Source: Pseudomonas orientalis
GTDB taxonomy: Bacteria > Pseudomonadota > Gammaproteobacteria > Pseudomonadales > Pseudomonadaceae
Length of the DNA: 64,000 bases
NCBI RefSeq assembly: GCF_002934065.1
Contig: NZ_CP018049.1
Coordinates: 3,346,501-3,410,500, forward strand
Direction: 5' to 3'
Positions within the stretch are counted from its first letter, which is position 1, and every line of letters begins with the position of its first letter. Positions 37,987-47,331 of this stretch are shown here, in pieces. The notes beneath the pieces are model-generated. The model searched no databases and had not been told where the DNA came from. It saw nothing but the letters and a program-made list of their open reading frames with translations. The translations under genes were made by a program, and so were the position numbers.

Positions 37987-38322
37987 ATGAAACTCCACTC
38001 CCCTGTGACGCGCCTTGCTCTGCTCGGCGCCTTGATCATCAGCGTTGCCGGTTGCAGCAATATCAAACCCACCGAGGACCATCTCAAGAAGCTCTCAGAG
38101 ACCAACCTGGGCGAACCGGTCAAACGTGTCTCCAATGTACGCAGCGACTCCATGAGCACCTACTACGTGGCCAACACTGCGTCCGGCGAGTACAACTGCT
38201 CAGTGCCCAGCGGTGCAAGCGGCGGCTTGTTTGCGATTGCCAGCTTTGGCCTGATGAAACCCGCGGCCTATTGCATGCCCAAGGGTGCGCGGGGCAATGG
38301 GTTGACGCCGTTCACACAATAG
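37987..38322 (+). CDS. Hypothetical lipoprotein, 111 aa
   Basis: Signal sequence with lipobox SVAGC at about residue 23. The mature part is small with several Cys and Ser/Gly-rich stretches (NCSVPSGASGGLFAIASFG) and no domain I recognise. AAGGAAG lies upstream of the ATG. The last 11 bp overlap the convergent kinase gene. Confidence 0.75.
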   Translation: MKLHSPVTRLALLGALIISVAGCSNIKPTEDHLKKLSETNLGEPVKRVSNVRSDSMSTYYVANTASGEYNCSVPSGASGGLFAIASFGLMKPAAYCMPKGARGNGLTPFTQ

Positions 38323-39925
38323 TTTTTTCCTGGCTGAGCTCACGCAAGGCGCCGCGCAGTTCCGCAGGGCGCACCGGTTTGGACAGGATGGCGATCTGAC
38401 GGTCGTGCAACGCAGTCTGGATTTTCTCAACGTCGTGCCCGGTAAGGATCAGCGCCGGCACCGCCCAGCCGCGCTGCCGGCGCAAGTGGTCGATGCATTC
38501 GATGCCGGTGGCGTGGTTGCCCAAGTCATAGTCGGCGACGATGATGTCGCAGTCGCTGACCAGGCCGTGCCCCGTGGACTCGGCCTGCACCTCGCAGCCC
38601 CAGCGCTCGAGCAGCGCCTGGGTGGCCAGCAGCACATTGTGGTCATCCTCCACCAGGCACACTTTCAAACCGGTGAGCAGGCCGGCCTGGCGTGCGTCGT
38701 CACGCGATGCCGGTTGAGCCGGTGCAGTGGCCAGGGTCAGGCCGTGCAGACTTACCGACGTGCCACGGCCCACCCGGGAACGCAGGCTCACCTGCATCCC
38801 CATCAATTGCCCCAGGCGCTTAACGATGGATAACCCCAGGCCAACGCCCTCGACGTCCTTGTCGCGCAGTTGGCGCACGCGATAAAACTCCTCAAAGACC
38901 TTTGCCTGATGCTCCCCTGCAATCCCCCGCCCCTGGTCATACACTTCTACCACCAAGCGGTTATCGCGAATACGCACACCGATCAGCACTGGCCGTTGCG
39001 CGCCGTACTTGAAGCAATTGGAGAGCAGATTTTGCACCATGGTCGCCAGCATGCCCGGATCCACCAGCACCCAGTGGGCGCAGGGTCGCAAGCGCAACTC
39101 CACGCCCGCCCAGCGTGCGGCTTCGGCGTTCTGGCGTACCAGGTCGGCGAGAAAATCGCCCAGATGGATCACTTGGTATTTGGGCAGCAGACGCCCGTTG
39201 TCCAGGGTGTAGAGGTCGAGAATGGAACGGAACAACTGCGACACGTTGAGCAGCGAGCGATCGATATTGTCCACCAGCCGCCGTTCGTCATCGCCCAGGC
39301 GGGCTTCGCGCAGGCAGGCGGTAAACAGACCGATGGAGTGAATCGGCTGGCGCAGGTCATGGCTGGCCTGGGCGAGAAAACGGGATTTTTCCAGGTTGGC
39401 GGCGATGGCTTGTTCGGAGGCCTTGCGCGTACGCTCCAGCAGGATATGCGCGTAGATCGGAATCACCGTGCTGGTGATCATCAGCATCAGCACCACGAAC
39501 GGCTGTGCCTGCCACCACGGTGTGAGCTGGTACACGATCAACAGCGCCAGCAACGCCAACCCCGTGGCAATCGCCAGGTAGCGCGACCCGTAGCGCATGC
39601 CGTTGCCGAGGTTGACCCACACCATCACCGCATACAGCGGCAAAGCCGCCTCACCGCCCACCACCAGGCCGAACGAAGTGCCGGTGTAGTCGTGGAGCAT
39701 GCCGAAGATCCGCCGCGCCGGATGATGCCCGGGCCAACGAGCGATTACTTGGCGCAAGGCAATGGACGCCAGCAGGAACAGGAAGATATACAGGATCACC
39801 GGCCAGTAGGCGTCCAGCGAATGCCCGGGCAAAAAACCCAGCACGCTTATATACACAATGGCGATAGTTGCAACCACGATGCGCAGGTTAGCCTGGTCGA
39901 GTTCGGAGTTGGTCTCGAGCCCCAT
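38312..39925 (-). CDS. Membrane hybrid histidine kinase with C-terminal receiver, 537 aa
   Basis: Six predicted membrane segments in the first 165 residues ([82 protein letters not shown]). H-box [12 protein letters not shown] with His189, N-box [13 protein letters not shown]-boxes DQGRGIAG and [12 protein letters not shown], then a receiver ([30 protein letters not shown]). Divergent from the LuxR-type regulator 113 bp away, its likely partner. The signal is unknown; the membrane part has no large periplasmic domain. Confidence 0.9.
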   Translation of the reverse strand: MGLETNSELDQANLRIVVATIAIVYISVLGFLPGHSLDAYWPVILYIFLFLLASIALRQVIARWPGHHPARRIFGMLHDYTGTSFGLVVGGEAALPLYAVMVWVNLGNGMRYGSRYLAIATGLALLALLIVYQLTPWWQAQPFVVLMLMITSTVIPIYAHILLERTRKASEQAIAANLEKSRFLAQASHDLRQPIHSIGLFTACLREARLGDDERRLVDNIDRSLLNVSQLFRSILDLYTLDNGRLLPKYQVIHLGDFLADLVRQNAEAARWAGVELRLRPCAHWVLVDPGMLATMVQNLLSNCFKYGAQRPVLIGVRIRDNRLVVEVYDQGRGIAGEHQAKVFEEFYRVRQLRDKDVEGVGLGLSIVKRLGQLMGMQVSLRSRVGRGTSVSLHGLTLATAPAQPASRDDARQAGLLTGLKVCLVEDDHNVLLATQALLERWGCEVQAESTGHGLVSDCDIIVADYDLGNHATGIECIDHLRRQRGWAVPALILTGHDVEKIQTALHDRQIAILSKPVRPAELRGALRELSQEKTIV

Positions 39926-40038
39926 GGGTTACGTCCTTGTTGTCATCGTCTTGGCCCTCTGTACGAGCGAAGCGGGCATTGGGCCCGATAATAAAAATAG
40001 CATGCTGCGCACAGCCATGCCCCAGCAAGGAGCTCACC

Positions 40039-40641
40039 ATGATCGGCCGGATCATCATCGCCGACGACCATCCGATGTTTCGCGAAGCCATGGCGCGCAC
40101 CGTGCAACGCCTGCTACCCGAGGCCCAGGTACAGGAAGCCGGCGACCTGGATGCGGTGAACGTGTTGCTGCTTGACCCAAGCGACATCGACACCCTGATC
40201 CTCGACCTGCGTTTTCCCGGCCTGACCTGCATCAGCCAGCTCGCCGACCTGCGCCGACAACTGCGGCGTACCACGTTGATCGTTGTCTCGATGGTGGATG
40301 ATCCGGCGCTGATCGAACAGGTCATGGCCCTGGGTGTCGACGGTTTTATCGGCAAAAACATCGCCCCCGACGAAATCGGCCAGGCGCTGCTGGCGATTCG
40401 CGACGGTGAAGTGCTGGTCAAGTTCGTCCCCTCCGGCCTGCTGCCGCTGGGCACCCATACCCTCACCCCCCGCCAGCAAGACGTGCTGCGCCTGATTGCC
40501 CAAGGCAAGACCAACAAGGAAATCGCCAAGGCCCTGGCTATCTCACCGTTTACCGTGCGCATTCATGTGTCGTCGTTGCTGCGCAGCTTGAAGGTGACGA
40601 CGCGGGCGGCGGCGGCGGTGAAATACTCCGGGGAGTTCTAG
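40039..40641 (+). CDS. LuxR/NarL-family response regulator, 200 aa
   Basis: Receiver with phospho-acceptor Asp56 (LILDLRFPG) and acidic pair ADDHPMF, then a LuxR helix-turn-helix ([38 protein letters not shown]). AAGGAG sits seven bases upstream of ATG 40039. It pairs with the divergent hybrid kinase. Targets unknown. Confidence 0.92.
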   Translation: MIGRIIIADDHPMFREAMARTVQRLLPEAQVQEAGDLDAVNVLLLDPSDIDTLILDLRFPGLTCISQLADLRRQLRRTTLIVVSMVDDPALIEQVMALGVDGFIGKNIAPDEIGQALLAIRDGEVLVKFVPSGLLPLGTHTLTPRQQDVLRLIAQGKTNKEIAKALAISPFTVRIHVSSLLRSLKVTTRAAAAVKYSGEF

Positions 40642-40647
40642 ATCCAA

Positions 40648-40740
40648 AAATGTGGGAGGGGGCTTGCCCCCGATGCGGTGTGTCAGTCAGCCAATCTGTT
40701 ACTGATCCACCGCCATCGGGGGCAAGCCCCCTCCCACATT
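40648..40740. repeat. REPIN after the response regulator
   Basis: 93-bp inverted pair, AAATGTGGGAGGGGGCTTGC on the left and its mirror on the right. It begins 7 bp after the stop codon. Confidence 0.9.
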
Positions 40741-40803
40741 GGACTATGGCGCACCCATTAACCTCCCCCGCTCTGCATCCGATATTTATGCTCACTTCCC
40801 AGC

Positions 40804-40821
40804 TTAATAATATTTTATTAA
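40804..40821. promoter_or_regulatory. AT-rich perfect inverted repeat upstream of the monooxygenase operon
   Basis: TTAATAA-TATT-TTATTAA, a perfect 7-bp inverted repeat in otherwise GC-rich DNA, 71 bp before the flavin monooxygenase start. It is a plausible operator for the LysR-type protein encoded at 44567, though LysR sites usually follow T-N11-A. Confidence 0.4.
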
Positions 40822-40891
40822 AAACCACCCTCCCCCTAGCCTTGAAGTCATGCCCAAGCTGAATCCAACTGCATTACGCAAGGACAGACAC

Positions 40892-42181
40892 ATGACCCAA
40901 GCAATAACAAAAACAGACACCCTGGTGGTGGGCGCCGGCCAGGCCGGCGTGGCCATGAGCGAGCATTTGAGCAAGCACGGCGTGCCGCACCTGGTGCTGG
41001 AACGCAGCCGCATCGCCGAGCGCTGGCGTACCGGGCGCTGGGACTCGCTGGTCGCCAACGGGCCGGCCTGGCATGACCGTTTCCCGGGTCTGGAATTCGA
41101 TGATGTGTCGCCCGACGGCTTTGCGCCGAAGGAGCGCGTAGCGGATTACTTCGAAGCATATGCACGCAAGTTCAATGCGCCGATTCGCACGGGCGTGGAA
41201 GTCACGTCGGTGGTGCGCAACGAAGGTCGCCCAGGCTTTACCGTACACACCAACGAAGGCGTGATCGAAGCCAACCGGGTGGTGGCCGCCACCGGGCCGT
41301 TCCAGAAGCCGGTGATCCCGGCCATTGCGCCGAAAGACGCGGCGCTGCACCAGATTCATTCCGCCGAGTATCGCAACCCTGCGCAATTGCCGGCAGGTGC
41401 CGTGCTGGTGGTGGGTGCCGGTTCTTCCGGGGTGCAGATCGCCGATGAATTGCAGCGTGCCGGTCGCCAGGTGTACCTGTCGGTCGGCGCCCATGACCGC
41501 CCGCCGCGCGCTTATCGCAACCGCGACTTCTGCTGGTGGCTGGGGGTACTGGGCGAGTGGGACCAAGCGGCGATGAAACCGGGACGTGAGCACGTGACCA
41601 TCGCCGTCAGTGGCGCTCACGGCGGCAAGACCATCGACTTTCGTGAGCTGGCCCAGCAAGGCATGACCCTGGTCGGCCTCACCCACTCCTTCAATGGCAA
41701 CGTGGCTACGTTCCAACCCAATCTGGTGGACAACCTGGCCCGTGGCGACGAGAACTACCTGGCCCTGCTGGATGCAGCCGACGCTTACATCGAGCGCAAC
41801 GGCCTCGACCTGCCCCTTGAGCCCGAAGCCCGCCGCGTGTTCCCGGATGCCGACTGCATCCAGCAGCCGATCCTGGAACTGGACCTGGCCCAGGCCGGCA
41901 TCACCTCGATCATCTGGGCCACCGGTTTTGCCGTGGACTACAGCTGGCTCCAGGTGGATGCGTTCGATGCGGCCGGCAAGCCCCGGCACCAGCGCGGCGT
42001 CTCCAGCGAGGCCGGGATTTATTTCCTCGGGCTGCCCTGGCAGTCACGGCGTGGCTCGTCGTTTATCTGGGGCGTGTGGCACGACGCCAAGTACGTGGCT
42101 GACCACATCGCCATCCAGCGTCAATACCTTGAGTACCGCGCGCCCGCCTCGCTGGTTCGCCCGTCCCCTGTCAGCGCCTGA
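40892..42181 (+). CDS. Flavin-containing monooxygenase (FAD/NADPH), 429 aa
   Basis: Class B type flavin monooxygenase. FAD site VVGAGQAGVAMSEHL near the N-terminus, NADPH site VVGAGSSGVQIADEL near residue 175, and late IIWATGF. Such enzymes oxidise N, S or ketone groups. First gene of an operon with Rid, DUF1028 and ArgE-like genes. The start ATG 40892 has AAGGA upstream. The substrate is unknown; the neighbours suggest an N-containing compound. Confidence 0.9.
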   Translation: MTQAITKTDTLVVGAGQAGVAMSEHLSKHGVPHLVLERSRIAERWRTGRWDSLVANGPAWHDRFPGLEFDDVSPDGFAPKERVADYFEAYARKFNAPIRTGVEVTSVVRNEGRPGFTVHTNEGVIEANRVVAATGPFQKPVIPAIAPKDAALHQIHSAEYRNPAQLPAGAVLVVGAGSSGVQIADELQRAGRQVYLSVGAHDRPPRAYRNRDFCWWLGVLGEWDQAAMKPGREHVTIAVSGAHGGKTIDFRELAQQGMTLVGLTHSFNGNVATFQPNLVDNLARGDENYLALLDAADAYIERNGLDLPLEPEARRVFPDADCIQQPILELDLAQAGITSIIWATGFAVDYSWLQVDAFDAAGKPRHQRGVSSEAGIYFLGLPWQSRRGSSFIWGVWHDAKYVADHIAIQRQYLEYRAPASLVRPSPVSA

Positions 42182-42203
42182 TCCCTTTGCCGGAGTTTTT
42201 ACA

Positions 42204-42614
42204 ATGCCTACTCACACCCGTATTCGCATGTTCAACACCAAGCAAACCTACCCCAACCAGAGCCTGGACAACGACCTGTGCCAGGCCGTGCGCGCTGGCA
42301 ATACCGTGTATGTGCGCGGTCAGGTGGGCACAGATTTCGATGGCCACCTGGTGGGCCTTGGTGATCCACGCGCCCAGGCCGAACAGGCGATGAAAAACGT
42401 CAAGCAGTTGCTGGAAGAAGCCGGCAGCGACCTCAGTCATATCGTCAAGACCACTACCTACCTGATCGACCCGCGCTACCGCGAACCGGTGTATCAGGAA
42501 GTCGGCAAATGGCTCAAGGGCGTGTTCCCGATCTCCACCGGGCTGGTGGTTTCGGCCCTGGGCCAGCCGCAGTGGCTGATGGAAATTGATGTGATCGCGG
42601 TTATCCCGGAATAA
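42204..42614 (+). CDS. Rid-family protein (YjgF/YER057c/UK114), 136 aa
   Basis: Trimeric Rid fold. By alignment with E. coli RidA, the Arg of the active-site block (FPARSCVEV) is replaced here (FPISTGLVV), so it is not a typical imine deaminase and belongs with the divergent Rid subfamilies. The conserved C-terminal EIDVIAVIP is present. It sits 22 bp after the flavin monooxygenase and before DUF1028, so it probably handles a product or intermediate of that pathway. Confidence 0.88.
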   Translation: MPTHTRIRMFNTKQTYPNQSLDNDLCQAVRAGNTVYVRGQVGTDFDGHLVGLGDPRAQAEQAMKNVKQLLEEAGSDLSHIVKTTTYLIDPRYREPVYQEVGKWLKGVFPISTGLVVSALGQPQWLMEIDVIAVIPE

Positions 42615-42625
42615 GGAGGCGAGCC

Positions 42626-43303
42626 ATGACCTTTTCAATCGTCGGCCGCTGCGCGGACACCGGCCAGTTGGGCATCGCCATCAGCTCATCGAGCATCGCC
42701 GTGGGCGCCCGCTGCCCATGGCTGCGCCCCGGTGTGGGCGCGGTCGCTACGCAAAACATCACATTGCCGGCCCTCGGCCCCGACGTGCTCGATTTGCTCG
42801 AACAAGGCCTCACGCCTGCCGATGCCATCGACACCGCCTTGACGCGCAACGGCTACAGCCAATACCGGCAATTGACCGCAATCGATCACCTGGGCCGCAG
42901 CGTGCATTTCAGCGGCAGCGAAACCCTGGGCACCCACAACGCCGTGTCGGGCGAACAGTGCGTAGCGGCGGGCAATATGCTCGCTGACCGGGGGGTGATC
43001 GAAGCAATGGTCCAGGCTTTCGAGCACGGCGAAGGCCAATTGGCCGACCGCTTGCTCGCGGCCATGCATGCCGCCATCGCCGCCGGCGGCGAAGCAGGTC
43101 CAGTGCATTCGGCCGCGCTGGTGGTGGTGGGCGAGCTGACCTGGCCGATCATCAACTTGCGCGTGGATTGGGCCGATGAAGCGCCCATCGACGAACTGCA
43201 AACACTCTGGGACGCCTACCGCCCGCAAGTGCAGGACTATATCGACCGCGCCCTCGCCCCCGACCGCTCGCCGGGCTACGGCGTGGCCGGTGACGAGCGA
43301 TGA
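42626..43303 (+). CDS. DUF1028 protein, Ntn-hydrolase-like, 225 aa
   Basis: Begins MTFSIVGRCADTGQLGIAIS, the DUF1028 start that resembles an N-terminal nucleophile hydrolase (conserved Ser after TF). Later block HNAVSGEQCVAAGNML. It overlaps the next gene (ATGA). DUF1028 often lies with Rid and amidohydrolase genes; it may hydrolyse an amide. Confidence 0.88.
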   Translation: MTFSIVGRCADTGQLGIAISSSSIAVGARCPWLRPGVGAVATQNITLPALGPDVLDLLEQGLTPADAIDTALTRNGYSQYRQLTAIDHLGRSVHFSGSETLGTHNAVSGEQCVAAGNMLADRGVIEAMVQAFEHGEGQLADRLLAAMHAAIAAGGEAGPVHSAALVVVGELTWPIINLRVDWADEAPIDELQTLWDAYRPQVQDYIDRALAPDRSPGYGVAGDER

Positions 43304-44445
43304 GCCGCAGCCGTGAACTGCTGCAGACGCTGGTGGGGTTCGACACCACCAGCCGTGAATCCAATTTGCAGTTGATCGAATTTGTGCGCGATTACCTGGC
43401 GGGCTTCGGCGTAGCCAGTGAGTTGATCTACAACGAATCGCGCAGCAAGGCCAACCTGCTCGCCAGCATCGGCCCGGTGGAACTGCCCGGCATTGTGCTG
43501 TCGGGGCACACCGACGTGGTGCCGGTGGATGGGCAACCCTGGACCCTGCCAGCGTTTCAACTGACCGAGCGTGACGGCAAGCTGTATGGCCGTGGCACCG
43601 CCGACATGAAGGGCTATATCGCCTGCGTGCTGGCGCTGGTGCCGGAACTGATCGAGGCGCCGTTGCGCCTGCCGGTGCACATCGCCCTGTCCTACGACGA
43701 AGAAGTCGGCTGCCTCGGCGTGCGTTCGCTGCTTGGCGTGCTGGAACAACGGCCGGTAAAACCGTTGCTGTGCATTATCGGCGAGCCGACCGAGCTCAAA
43801 CCCGTGCTCGGCCACAAGGGCAAGCTGGCGATGCGCTGCGAGGTGCATGGCGAGGCGTGTCACTCAGCGTATGCACCGTCCGGTGTGAATGCGATCGAGC
43901 ATGCCGCCGAGTTGATCGGCGAACTGGGGCGCATCGGCCAACGCTTGCGCGCACGCCAGGACCCGCGCTTCGATCCGCCGTTCAGCACCGTGCAGACCGG
44001 AGTGATCAGCGGCGGCAAGGCCCTGAATATCGTGCCGGCCGATTGCCGGTTTGATTTTGAAATACGTGCCCTGCCCTCGACGGAACCAGGTGAAGTGGCC
44101 GAGGCGTTGCAAGCCTACGCCATGCAAGAGGTACTGCCGCGCATGCAGGCCGTGAGCCGGCAGAGCTCGATCCGGTTCACCGAGTTGTCGGCCTACCCGG
44201 GCTTGGTCACCGATGAGCGCAGCCAGGCCGCCGAGCTGATTGCAGCGTTTTCCGGTTCCAGGGCGTTCGGCACCGTGGCGTTTGGCACCGAGGGTGGGCT
44301 GTTTGATGCAGTCGGTATCCCCACCGTGGTGTGCGGGCCGGGGAGCATGGACCAGGGGCACAAGCCGGATGAATTTGTCAGCCTGGAACAGCTCAAGGGT
44401 TGCGATGCGATGTTGCAGCGGATGCTGAGTTCAATCCGCATCTAA
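43300..44445 (+). CDS. ArgE-type M20 family deacetylase, 381 aa
   Basis: Zinc amidohydrolase resembling acetylornithine deacetylase. Metal ligands are seen in LSGHTDVVPVDG, GRGTADMKGY, YDEEVGCLG and GEPTELKP, with the final His in QGHKPDEF. The dimerisation domain is in the middle. Because it ends a catabolic operon and not an arginine cluster, its substrate is probably the N-acyl product of this pathway rather than acetylornithine, but this is inference. Confidence 0.85.
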   Translation: MSRSRELLQTLVGFDTTSRESNLQLIEFVRDYLAGFGVASELIYNESRSKANLLASIGPVELPGIVLSGHTDVVPVDGQPWTLPAFQLTERDGKLYGRGTADMKGYIACVLALVPELIEAPLRLPVHIALSYDEEVGCLGVRSLLGVLEQRPVKPLLCIIGEPTELKPVLGHKGKLAMRCEVHGEACHSAYAPSGVNAIEHAAELIGELGRIGQRLRARQDPRFDPPFSTVQTGVISGGKALNIVPADCRFDFEIRALPSTEPGEVAEALQAYAMQEVLPRMQAVSRQSSIRFTELSAYPGLVTDERSQAAELIAAFSGSRAFGTVAFGTEGGLFDAVGIPTVVCGPGSMDQGHKPDEFVSLEQLKGCDAMLQRMLSSIRI

Positions 44446-44460
44446 ATACACTACAAATCC

Positions 44461-44553
44461 AATGTGGGAGGGGGCTTGCCCCCGATAGCGGTGTATCAGT
44501 CAACTTATCTGTAGCTGATCCACCGTAATCGGGGGCAAGCCCCCTCCCACATT
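44461..44553. repeat. REPIN after the ArgE-like gene
   Basis: 93-bp inverted REP pair from AATGTGGG to CCCACATT between convergent genes (ArgE-like on plus, LysR on minus). Confidence 0.9.
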
Positions 44554-44566
44554 GGACCCTGTGTTT

Positions 44567-45478
44567 TTACCCGAGTAATCGCGCCAGTTCTTCACGGCAG
44601 TAATCGACGAACAACTGCACCGGTTTGGTCAGCGGTGCGCGCTTGAGCCACACGGCCGACAACCCGGAGCCGGTGACGGTTTCCACCAACGGAATACACA
44701 CCACCTGCTGCCCATCATAGGTGTACTCGCTGAACGGCTTGGTCACCAGGATCGAAAACCCGAACCCACGCCCCACCATCCCGCGCACCATCTCGATGGA
44801 CGGCGAGCTGAACACGATGTTCGGCGTCAACCCGCGTTCTTCAAAGATGCTCACGAAGTAGGTCCGACTGGGCAGCACGTCCAGCAGGATCATCGGTTCC
44901 AGTACCAGGTCCGCCAACGACACTTTGGCCTGCCGGGCAAAGCGATGATCGGCCGGCAACAACGCGTACGGCTGCTGCGGCGGCATCAGCGGCGTGGTTT
45001 CGATGGAGCCGCCCAGGTCGTGCTCGAACAGCATCGCCACATCGATGGTGCCCGCCGTCAGCGCCTGTACCAGCTCCTGTTGCTCACCATCGCGAATACG
45101 GATCTCCACCCCCGGCCAACGCGCCTTGAAACCGGCGATCAGGCGCGGCAGGTACAGCGGTGCCACGGTTTCAAAGCAGCCGATATCGATCTGTCCGGCC
45201 ACCACATCATTGTCCGCCAAGGCGTTCTGTTCGAACTCGTGGGCCACGCGCAACAGCTCCAGCGCCTTGCGATAGAACCGCGCGCCGCTGGGGGTCAGGG
45301 ACACGCCCTGGGCGTGATGCCGGATAAACAGCTGCACGCCGAAACTGTCTTCCAACTGCTTGATCGCCGTGGAAACCGACGGCTGCGCGATATACAGCTT
45401 GCGCGACGCCTCGGCGACGCTGCCGCATTCGGCCGTGGTGACGAAATATCTGAGTTGGCGCAGGTTGTAGGCAGCCAT
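44567..45478 (-). CDS. LysR-family transcriptional regulator, 303 aa
   Basis: N-terminal winged helix (LRQLRYFVTTAECGSVAEAS, LYIAQPSVSTAIKQLEDSFG) and LysR effector domain. ATG 45478 has GGAGG seven bases upstream; upstream in-frame codons are not needed. It is divergent from the NCS1 permease across 250 bp and is the obvious candidate regulator of the permease and the monooxygenase operon. Confidence 0.9.
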   Translation of the reverse strand: MAAYNLRQLRYFVTTAECGSVAEASRKLYIAQPSVSTAIKQLEDSFGVQLFIRHHAQGVSLTPSGARFYRKALELLRVAHEFEQNALADNDVVAGQIDIGCFETVAPLYLPRLIAGFKARWPGVEIRIRDGEQQELVQALTAGTIDVAMLFEHDLGGSIETTPLMPPQQPYALLPADHRFARQAKVSLADLVLEPMILLDVLPSRTYFVSIFEERGLTPNIVFSSPSIEMVRGMVGRGFGFSILVTKPFSEYTYDGQQVVCIPLVETVTGSGLSAVWLKRAPLTKPVQLFVDYCREELARLLG

Positions 45479-45728
45479 CGGGCCTCCGAAAAACAGGGTG
45501 TTTTGCCCCAGACCAGTGCAGGAAAAGCCGGCTTTTTTTATCGATCCGAGCCCATGCAACATACCGGAGCAAAAATCACCGCGAGATACTTTTTTTAAGG
45601 TCTGTAGCAACAAACTTACTAATTTACCTCCCCGTGTCCATTGCAGATGATCGCTGCAACAACAAAGCGCCGCCGTTGCTGCGCACAGCGAAGTACGTCC
45701 ACGTACTCACCTTGCCTTGGAGCTCGTC

Positions 45729-47144
45729 ATGGTTACCACTGCAACATCCTCCGCCCCGCTTATCGAAAAACACACGATTGGATACGTGCCCCCGGAAGAT
45801 CGCCATGGAAAGGTAAGAGACCTGTTCACCCTGTGGTTCGGCGGCAACATCGCACCGCTGCCGATCGTCACCGGCGCCCTGGGGGTGCAGTTGTTCCACC
45901 TCAATCTGGTATGGGGCATCGTCGCCATCCTGGTCGGCCACTTGGTCGGCGGTGTGTTGATGGCGCTGCACTCGGCCCAGGGCCCGCAGATGGGCATTCC
46001 GCAGATGATCCAGAGCCGTGCCCAGTTCGGCTCCCTCGGTGCGTTGTTGGTGGTGGTGATTGCCGGCGTGATGTACATCGGCTTCTTCGCCTCCAACATC
46101 GTGCTGGCAGGTAAATCCCTGCACGGCGTGGTCGATGCGGTACCGGTGCCGGTCGGCATCGTGATCGGCGCCATCGGTTCCGGGATCATCGGCATCATCG
46201 GCTATCGCTTCATTCATGTGCTCAACCGTATCGGCACCTGGGTACTCGGTGCCGGCATCGTGCTGGGCTTCGGCTACATCTTTACCCATGTGCAGACCAG
46301 CGACTTTTTGACCCGTGGCAGCTTCAACATTTCCGGTTGGCTGGCCACCGTGTCCCTGGCCGCGCTGTGGCAGATCGCCTTTGCGCCGTACGTCTCGGAT
46401 TACTCGCGCTATCTGCCGGCCGATGTGCCTGTCGCCTCCACCTTCTGGACCACCTACCTGGGTTCGGCGCTGGGTTCGAGCCTGGCCTTCATCTTCGGCG
46501 CCGTCGCCGTGCTCGCCACGCCCGTCGGCATGGACACCATGGAGGCGGTCAAACTCGCCACCGGTTCCATCGGCCCCTTGATGCTGGTGCTTTTCCTGCT
46601 CAGCGTGATCAGCCACAACGCCCTCAACCTGTACGGCGCGGTGCTGTCGATCATCACCCTGGTGCAGACCTTCGCCTACCGCTGGATCCCCACGGCGAAA
46701 AGCCGCGCGGTGATCTCGATTGTGGTGCTGGTGGCCTGCGCAATTGCGGCGGTGTTCGCCTCCAAGGACTTCATCGGGCACTTCGTCGACATGGTGCTGG
46801 TGCTGCTCGTGGTGCTGGTGCCGTGGACCGCGATCAACCTGATCGACTTCTACGCGATCCACAAAGGCCAATACGACATCGCCTCGATCTTCCGCGTGGA
46901 TGGCGGCATCTACGGCAAGTACAACCCCCAGGCGCTGCTGGCGTATGCGGTGGGGATCGCGGTGCAGATTCCGTTCATGAACACGCCGCTGTACGTGGGG
47001 CCGATCTCCGAACACATCAACGGCGCGGACCTGTCGTGGGTGGTGGGGTTGGTGGTGACGTCGCCGTTGTACTTCTGGCTGGCCAGTCGCGACAGTGCTT
47101 ATAAGCGCCGGATGGACGGCGGGAAGTTGGTGAGTGGGATTTGA
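45729..47144 (+). CDS. NCS1-family nucleobase/cytosine-type permease, 471 aa
   Basis: Twelve hydrophobic segments and the NCS1 start (HTIGYVPPEDRHGKVRDLFT then LWFGGNIAPLPIVTGALG). Likely an inner-membrane symporter for cytosine, allantoin, hydantoin or a similar N-heterocycle. ATG 45729 has GGAG upstream. Together with the preceding genes it suggests import and oxidation of a cyclic or acylated nitrogen compound. Confidence 0.88.
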   Translation: MVTTATSSAPLIEKHTIGYVPPEDRHGKVRDLFTLWFGGNIAPLPIVTGALGVQLFHLNLVWGIVAILVGHLVGGVLMALHSAQGPQMGIPQMIQSRAQFGSLGALLVVVIAGVMYIGFFASNIVLAGKSLHGVVDAVPVPVGIVIGAIGSGIIGIIGYRFIHVLNRIGTWVLGAGIVLGFGYIFTHVQTSDFLTRGSFNISGWLATVSLAALWQIAFAPYVSDYSRYLPADVPVASTFWTTYLGSALGSSLAFIFGAVAVLATPVGMDTMEAVKLATGSIGPLMLVLFLLSVISHNALNLYGAVLSIITLVQTFAYRWIPTAKSRAVISIVVLVACAIAAVFASKDFIGHFVDMVLVLLVVLVPWTAINLIDFYAIHKGQYDIASIFRVDGGIYGKYNPQALLAYAVGIAVQIPFMNTPLYVGPISEHINGADLSWVVGLVVTSPLYFWLASRDSAYKRRMDGGKLVSGI

Positions 47145-47212
47145 TACAGAGTCTCAGTGGGTTGTGAGCGAGCTGCAACCAGCCAACCTGGCATGCCAAA
47201 CTCGGTCAAAAC

Positions 47213-47305
47213 TGTGGGAGGGGGCTTGCCCCCGATGGCGGTGTATCAGTCACTGTAGGTATTGACTGAACCACTGCTATCGGGGGCAAGCCCCCTCCCA
47301 CATTT
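47213..47305. repeat. REPIN after the permease gene
   Basis: 93-bp inverted REP pair from TGTGGGAGGGGGCTTGCC to its mirror CCCACATTT. It separates the permease from the convergent TPM gene. Confidence 0.9.
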
Positions 47306-47331
47306 GGATCTCAGTGGCGTCTTCCACCTCG

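Noticed and set aside
45624..47015. 463-codon frame opposite the NCS1 permease
   Set aside because: Translation is His/Gln/Asp-rich antisense of membrane codons; not protein-like.
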